Positions 21,902 through 25,116 of a DNA stretch of 25,116 nt are shown piece by piece (the stretch's first letter is position 1; each line of letters starts with the position of its first letter). Location: positions 1 to 25,116 of the forward strand of contig DPRS01000010.1 in assembly GCA_003537575.1 (NCBI GenBank), written 5' to 3'. The stretch is from Oxalobacteraceae bacterium. Its GTDB lineage: Bacteria > Pseudomonadota > Gammaproteobacteria > Burkholderiales > Burkholderiaceae_D. Both the position numbers and the translations under genes were made by a program. The notes under the pieces were generated by a model, which did not search any database, was not told the origin of the DNA, and saw only the letters and a program-made list of their open reading frames with translations.

Positions 21902-24691
21902 TCATTCCTCTTCATTCGGCCGCATCGGCAAGCCGGGCTGCCGTGGCGGATCAGGCTCTGCCGCCGGCAGCGTAAATACGAATTGCGCCCCCTTGTCGGG
22001 CGCCTCCTCCAGCCAAAGCCGGCCGCCGAAATGACTGACGATCTTGCGGCTGATCGGCAAGCCCAGCCCGGTTCCCTGCGGTTTCCCGGTCAGGGTATCG
22101 CCGCCCTGGCGAAACTTGTCGAAAATTATTTCGCGGTCTTGCGGCCGCACGCCCGGGCCATTATCGCGCACCGCCACCCGAAAGTCCGCATCCTGGCGCG
22201 CCAGGCTGATGCCGATGCGGCCATCTTCGGGATCGCAGAACTTGACGGCATTCGACAGCAGGTTCAACAGCACCTGCATGAGGCGATCGCGGTCCGCCAG
22301 CACCGGCGCTGCTTGCGGCGGCAGATCGAGTTCCAGGCGGATGGCCTTATCCTGCAACAATTGACCCGTCGCCTTCACCGCATCGTCGATCGCCACACGC
22401 AGGTCAATCTCTTCGGCATGCCATTCGGCACGCCCGGCCTCGATCTTGGCGAGATCCAGCACATCATTGATGAGGCGCGTCAGGCGCTCGCTTTCACGAA
22501 TCACGATATCGAGATATTCCCCGCGTTTTTCGGCGTCCAGTTGCGGATGATCGCGCAGGATTTCCGAAAATGCGCGAATCGAGGTCAGCGGCGTGCGCAG
22601 TTCGTGCGTAATCGTCGACAGGAATTCATCCTTCAGCCGGTCCAGTTCCGTCAGGCGCGCATTGGCCTCCCGCAGTTCGGCCGAGGCGGCCTCCAGCTCG
22701 CGCGACTTCTGTTCCAGCTGACGGCTGTAGGCGATCGCCTGCGAAGTCTCGTCCAGGATGACCAGCACCTCATCCAGCCCGAGCGGCTCCTCGTCCACCA
22801 CCGAAGCCACCATCGCCCGCGCCGAGGCGGCGCCGATCGCGCCGGCCAGTTCGATTTCGGCGAATTTCACCAGGTCGGCGGCGCCGGCCGGCGCGCCGGC
22901 CTGGCCGCGCTCGCGCAAAAAGCGCGCATAGGCCTGCTCGGCCCGGGCCGGGCCGAGAAAACGCCGCAGCAAGGCCAGCAAGGCGTCGCCGGATGCGCGC
23001 CCGCGCCACAGGCGCGCATCCAGGCCGGCAATGCCGTGCGAATCCGGCTTAACGAACAGTAGCGCCTGCGCCTTTTCCATCGCGTCAGGACGACTCCACA
23101 GCGACACCCCGACATAGCAGCCGACATTGACCATCATGCTCCAGAACAGTCCATGCGAAATCTGGTCCAGGTCGCGCAAGCCGAACAATGCGCGCGGCCT
23201 GAGCCAGGCGATGCCGAACGGCCCCTGCTCGAGAAAGCCTGGCGCCAGCCAGCCGGACTGGGCAAACGACGGCAGCAACAATGTATACACCCACAGCAGG
23301 AAGCCGGCACCTAGCCCAGCCAGCGCGCCCATGCGGGTGCCGTTCTTCCAGAACATGCCGCCCAGCATGGCGGGGGCGAACTGCGCCACGGCAGCAAAGG
23401 AAATCAGGCCGATCGATACCAGCGCATAGGCTTCGCCGGCCAGGCGGGAATAAGCATAGCCGAGCAGCATCAGCAGCAGGATCGCGCCGCGCCGGATGTT
23501 CAGCAGCCAGCTGCTCAGATCGCCCGCCTGCCCCAGCCGCAGACGCTTTATGCGCAGCAGCAGCGGCATCACCAGGTCGTTGCAAAGCATGGTGCTCAAG
23601 GCAATCGTCTCGACGATGATCATGCCGGTCGCCGCCGACAGGCCGCCGATGAAGACCAGCAGCGCCAGCGCCTGGCGGTCTTCCGCCAGCGGCAGCATGA
23701 GCACGAACATATCGGCGTCGATGCCGCCGCCAGCAAAATGCATGCTGCCGGCAAGCGCGATCGGCAGCACGAACAGATTGATCACCAGCAGGTACAGCGG
23801 CAGCAGCCAGGTCGCTTTTGCCACATGGCTCTCGTCGATATTCTCGACCACCGCGATCTGGAACTGCCGCGGCAGGCACAGGATCGACAGCATCGACAGG
23901 AAAATCAGCGCCGCCCAGTTGACGAAGCCGCTCCCTTCCGTTCCCGGCATCACGCCCTCCAGGCTCAGCAGCGGCGCCAGCGCCGGCACCGCGCGCGCCT
24001 TCTGGAACAGCTCGCCGAGGTCATCGTACATGATGAAGCTGACGTAGATCCCGACGGCCAGAAAAGCCAGCAGCTTTACCAGCGACTCGAAGGCGACTGC
24101 CGCGACCATGCCCTCGTGGCGCTCGGAGGCATCGAGGTGGCGGGTGCCGAACAGGATCGTGAAAGCGGCCAGCAACAAGGCAATGTACAGCGCGGTGTCC
24201 GACCAGACCGCGCCCGCCGTTTCGGCGCCGGGCTGGATGCCCGGATGCCGCGCCAGCACGGCCAGGCTGGACGACACCGCCTTTAATTGCAGCGCGATGT
24301 ACGGTACCACGCCGATCATCGCCACCACGCTGACGAGACCGCCCAGCACCGCGCTCTTGCCATAGCGGGATGCAATGAAATCGGCGATGGAGGTAATGCG
24401 GTTGACCTTGCTGATGCGGATCATCTTGCGCAGCACGATCCACCACAAGGCCGCCATCAGGGTCGGCCCCAGATAGATAGGCAGGAAGCCGATGCCGCTG
24501 GCAGCCGCGCGGCCTACACTGCCATAAAAGGTCCAGGTCGTCGCATATACCGCCAGCGACAAGGCATACACCCACGGGTTGGCGATGATGCTGGCCCCGG
24601 CTGCGGCGCGCCGGTCGGCATAGAAGGCAATGGCGAAAAGCAGTCCGAGATAGGCGAACGATACCAGCGCAATAGTCCAGCCATGCAGCAT
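21902..24691 (-). CDS. Sodium/solute symporter-histidine kinase hybrid (CbrA/CrbS-like)
   Basis: A 929-residue membrane sensor. Residues about 5-530 form a sodium:solute symporter (SSSF) domain with about 12-13 helices, including SKVNRITSIADFIASRYGKS and LPRQFQIAVVEN. A STAC-like linker (about 545-635) and a coiled coil (about 655-685) lead to a HisKA domain with His696 in STITHELRTPLTS, and an HATPase domain with NLLSNAVKF, DNGPG and GTGLGLPISRKI. Kinases of this type (CbrA, CrbS) sense or transport small metabolites such as histidine or acetate. The ATG at 24691 lies 1 base after the upstream stop. The next gene is its receiver. Placement beside an ActP-like tail suggests acetate or another short acid as the signal; this is inferred. 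Confidence 0.94.
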   Translation of the reverse strand: MLHGWTIALVSFAYLGLLFAIAFYADRRAAAGASIIANPWVYALSLAVYATTWTFYGSVGRAAASGIGFLPIYLGPTLMAALWWIVLRKMIRISKVNRITSIADFIASRYGKSAVLGGLVSVVAMIGVVPYIALQLKAVSSSLAVLARHPGIQPGAETAGAVWSDTALYIALLLAAFTILFGTRHLDASERHEGMVAAVAFESLVKLLAFLAVGIYVSFIMYDDLGELFQKARAVPALAPLLSLEGVMPGTEGSGFVNWAALIFLSMLSILCLPRQFQIAVVENIDESHVAKATWLLPLYLLVINLFVLPIALAGSMHFAGGGIDADMFVLMLPLAEDRQALALLVFIGGLSAATGMIIVETIALSTMLCNDLVMPLLLRIKRLRLGQAGDLSSWLLNIRRGAILLLMLLGYAYSRLAGEAYALVSIGLISFAAVAQFAPAMLGGMFWKNGTRMGALAGLGAGFLLWVYTLLLPSFAQSGWLAPGFLEQGPFGIAWLRPRALFGLRDLDQISHGLFWSMMVNVGCYVGVSLWSRPDAMEKAQALLFVKPDSHGIAGLDARLWRGRASGDALLALLRRFLGPARAEQAYARFLRERGQAGAPAGAADLVKFAEIELAGAIGAASARAMVASVVDEEPLGLDEVLVILDETSQAIAYSRQLEQKSRELEAASAELREANARLTELDRLKDEFLSTITHELRTPLTSIRAFSEILRDHPQLDAEKRGEYLDIVIRESERLTRLINDVLDLAKIEAGRAEWHAEEIDLRVAIDDAVKATGQLLQDKAIRLELDLPPQAAPVLADRDRLMQVLLNLLSNAVKFCDPEDGRIGISLARQDADFRVAVRDNGPGVRPQDREIIFDKFRQGGDTLTGKPQGTGLGLPISRKIVSHFGGRLWLEEAPDKGAQFVFTLPAAEPDPPRQPGLPMRPNEEE

Positions 24692-24692
24692 G

Positions 24693-24947
24693 TCATTTCC
24701 CGGGCTCGGACGAAGTCGCCGGCCTGCCGGCATCGTGCCGTTCGGGCTTTTTCCCGGGATATTCCGCGATACGTGCCATTAACAGGATCAGCAGCGCCCA
24801 GGCCGCAAATACATAGACGTAAACAGCCGGCAAACCAAACCAGTCGCCGGCGCCTTCCAGCAGGGAAAGCAGGGGGTAATTGAACAGCATCCAGCCCAGC
24901 ATGAACAGGGCCAGCAAGCGTTGACCGGCTAGATTGCGATGCAACAT
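24693..24947 (-). CDS. Small two-helix membrane protein upstream of the symporter-kinase
   Basis: An 84-residue protein with two hydrophobic helices, about 10-30 (LLALFMLGWMLFNYPLLSLL) and 41-60 (VYVYVFAAWALLILLMARIA), and a polar charged tail. I do not recognise a named family. The ATG at 24947 has GAGGA 7 bases upstream; a TTG further up would add ten residues. It ends 1 base before the start of the symporter-kinase, so the two are translationally linked. A small subunit or stabiliser for the 12-helix sensor is the natural guess, by analogy with small partners of solute symporters. That role is inference only. Confidence 0.78.
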   Translation of the reverse strand: MLHRNLAGQRLLALFMLGWMLFNYPLLSLLEGAGDWFGLPAVYVYVFAAWALLILLMARIAEYPGKKPERHDAGRPATSSEPGK

Positions 24948-24976
24948 GGAACGATCCTCAAGGTTGCCATTTTGCA

Positions 24977-25023
24977 ATGCTACCCTGTTTCGCCACCGCG
25001 GCCAACCCTACTGTCGAGGGTTG
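24977..25023 (-). promoter_or_regulatory. Possible promoter and inverted repeat upstream of the kinase operon
   Basis: On the minus strand TTGGCC (25000-25005) and TAGCAT (24977-24982) are 17 bases apart, a weak promoter candidate. A perfect inverted repeat, CAACCCT (25003-25009) and AGGGTTG (25017-25023) with a 7-base centre, overlaps the -35. It may be an operator. It lacks the T tract of a terminator for the gene at the right edge. Confidence 0.35.
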
Positions 25024-25060
25024 CCACGGTTTCCCTTGCCGCATCGCTTGCAAAGCCGGC

Positions 25061-25116
25061 TCAGTGGCCCGATGCGGAAGCGGCGCCGATACCGGTTTCC
25101 GAGCGCACCTTCTGCG
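25061..25116 (-). CDS. C-terminal end of a probable cation/acetate symporter (ActP-like), cut by window edge
   Basis: Only the last 18 codons are inside the window. The frame ends QKVRSETGIGAASASGH before TGA at 25061-25063. This resembles the RSQTG-type tail of ActP acetate permeases as I remember them, and it fits the context: ActP genes often stand next to symporter-kinase, exonuclease and DUF294 genes. The fragment is too short to be certain, and no domain can be checked. It is on the same strand as the downstream operon, 113 bases upstream of the small membrane protein gene. Confidence 0.55.
   Translation of the reverse strand, partial: QKVRSETGIGAASASGH

Noticed and set aside
21983..23062. 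Plus-strand open frame opposite the kinase part of the symporter-kinase
   Set aside because: Antisense to the HisKA/HATPase coding region; composition is that of a reverse-complement frame.

Overview
The window looks like chromosomal DNA of a betaproteobacterium, most likely Oxalobacteraceae (Herbaspirillum, Collimonas or Herminiimonas-like). Pointers are the moderately high GC content, the leuC / small lipoprotein / leuD / leuB gene order, the yihY-wrbA-DUF2069 block, and protein sequences typical of that group. This placement is inferred from gene content and was not searched. There are no rRNA or tRNA genes, CRISPR arrays, insertion sequences or phage genes that I can see. Gene density is high: the longest gap without a gene is 241 bases (6528-6768), and it holds a terminator.

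Region 1 (1-7215, all minus strand) is biosynthetic and housekeeping. The leucine operon leuC, an entericidin-like lipoprotein, leuD and leuB (cut by the left edge) carries a three-copy REP-like repeat between leuD and leuB. Upstream of it lie aroC, an HcaT-like MFS transporter and an M48 lipoprotein metalloprotease, the last two overlapping by 31 bases. A strong terminator at 3201-3232 separates them from leuC. A two-CBS-domain protein with its own terminator follows.

Region 2 (7390-11644) has a YihY membrane protein divergent from a plus-strand operon of wrbA, DUF2069, an FAD-linked D-2-hydroxyacid dehydrogenase (all joined by ATGA overlaps) and a DUF4124 secreted protein. wrbA appears to be transcribed as a leaderless mRNA.

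Region 3 (11836-15784, plus strand) is an accessory stress-type cluster: a YbhB/PEBP protein, a predicted phosphoribosyltransferase, a membrane-linked BON + SRPBCC protein with a CAG-encoded glutamine tract, and an erythromycin-esterase-family protein. A bidirectional terminator closes it.

Region 4 (15862-25116) has an acetate theme. A CoA-transferase of the acetyl-CoA hydrolase / succinyl-CoA:acetate family diverges from a MarR/HpaR regulator across a clear operator. Then comes a minus-strand signalling operon: the tail of what seems to be an ActP-type acetate symporter at the right edge, a small two-helix membrane protein, a sodium/solute-symporter histidine kinase, a single-domain response regulator, a membrane-anchored PAS / degenerate-kinase / DEDDh exonuclease fusion, and a GlnD-like DUF294 nucleotidyltransferase. 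The exonuclease fusion, together with a response regulator that has no DNA-binding output, is the most unusual arrangement in the window.
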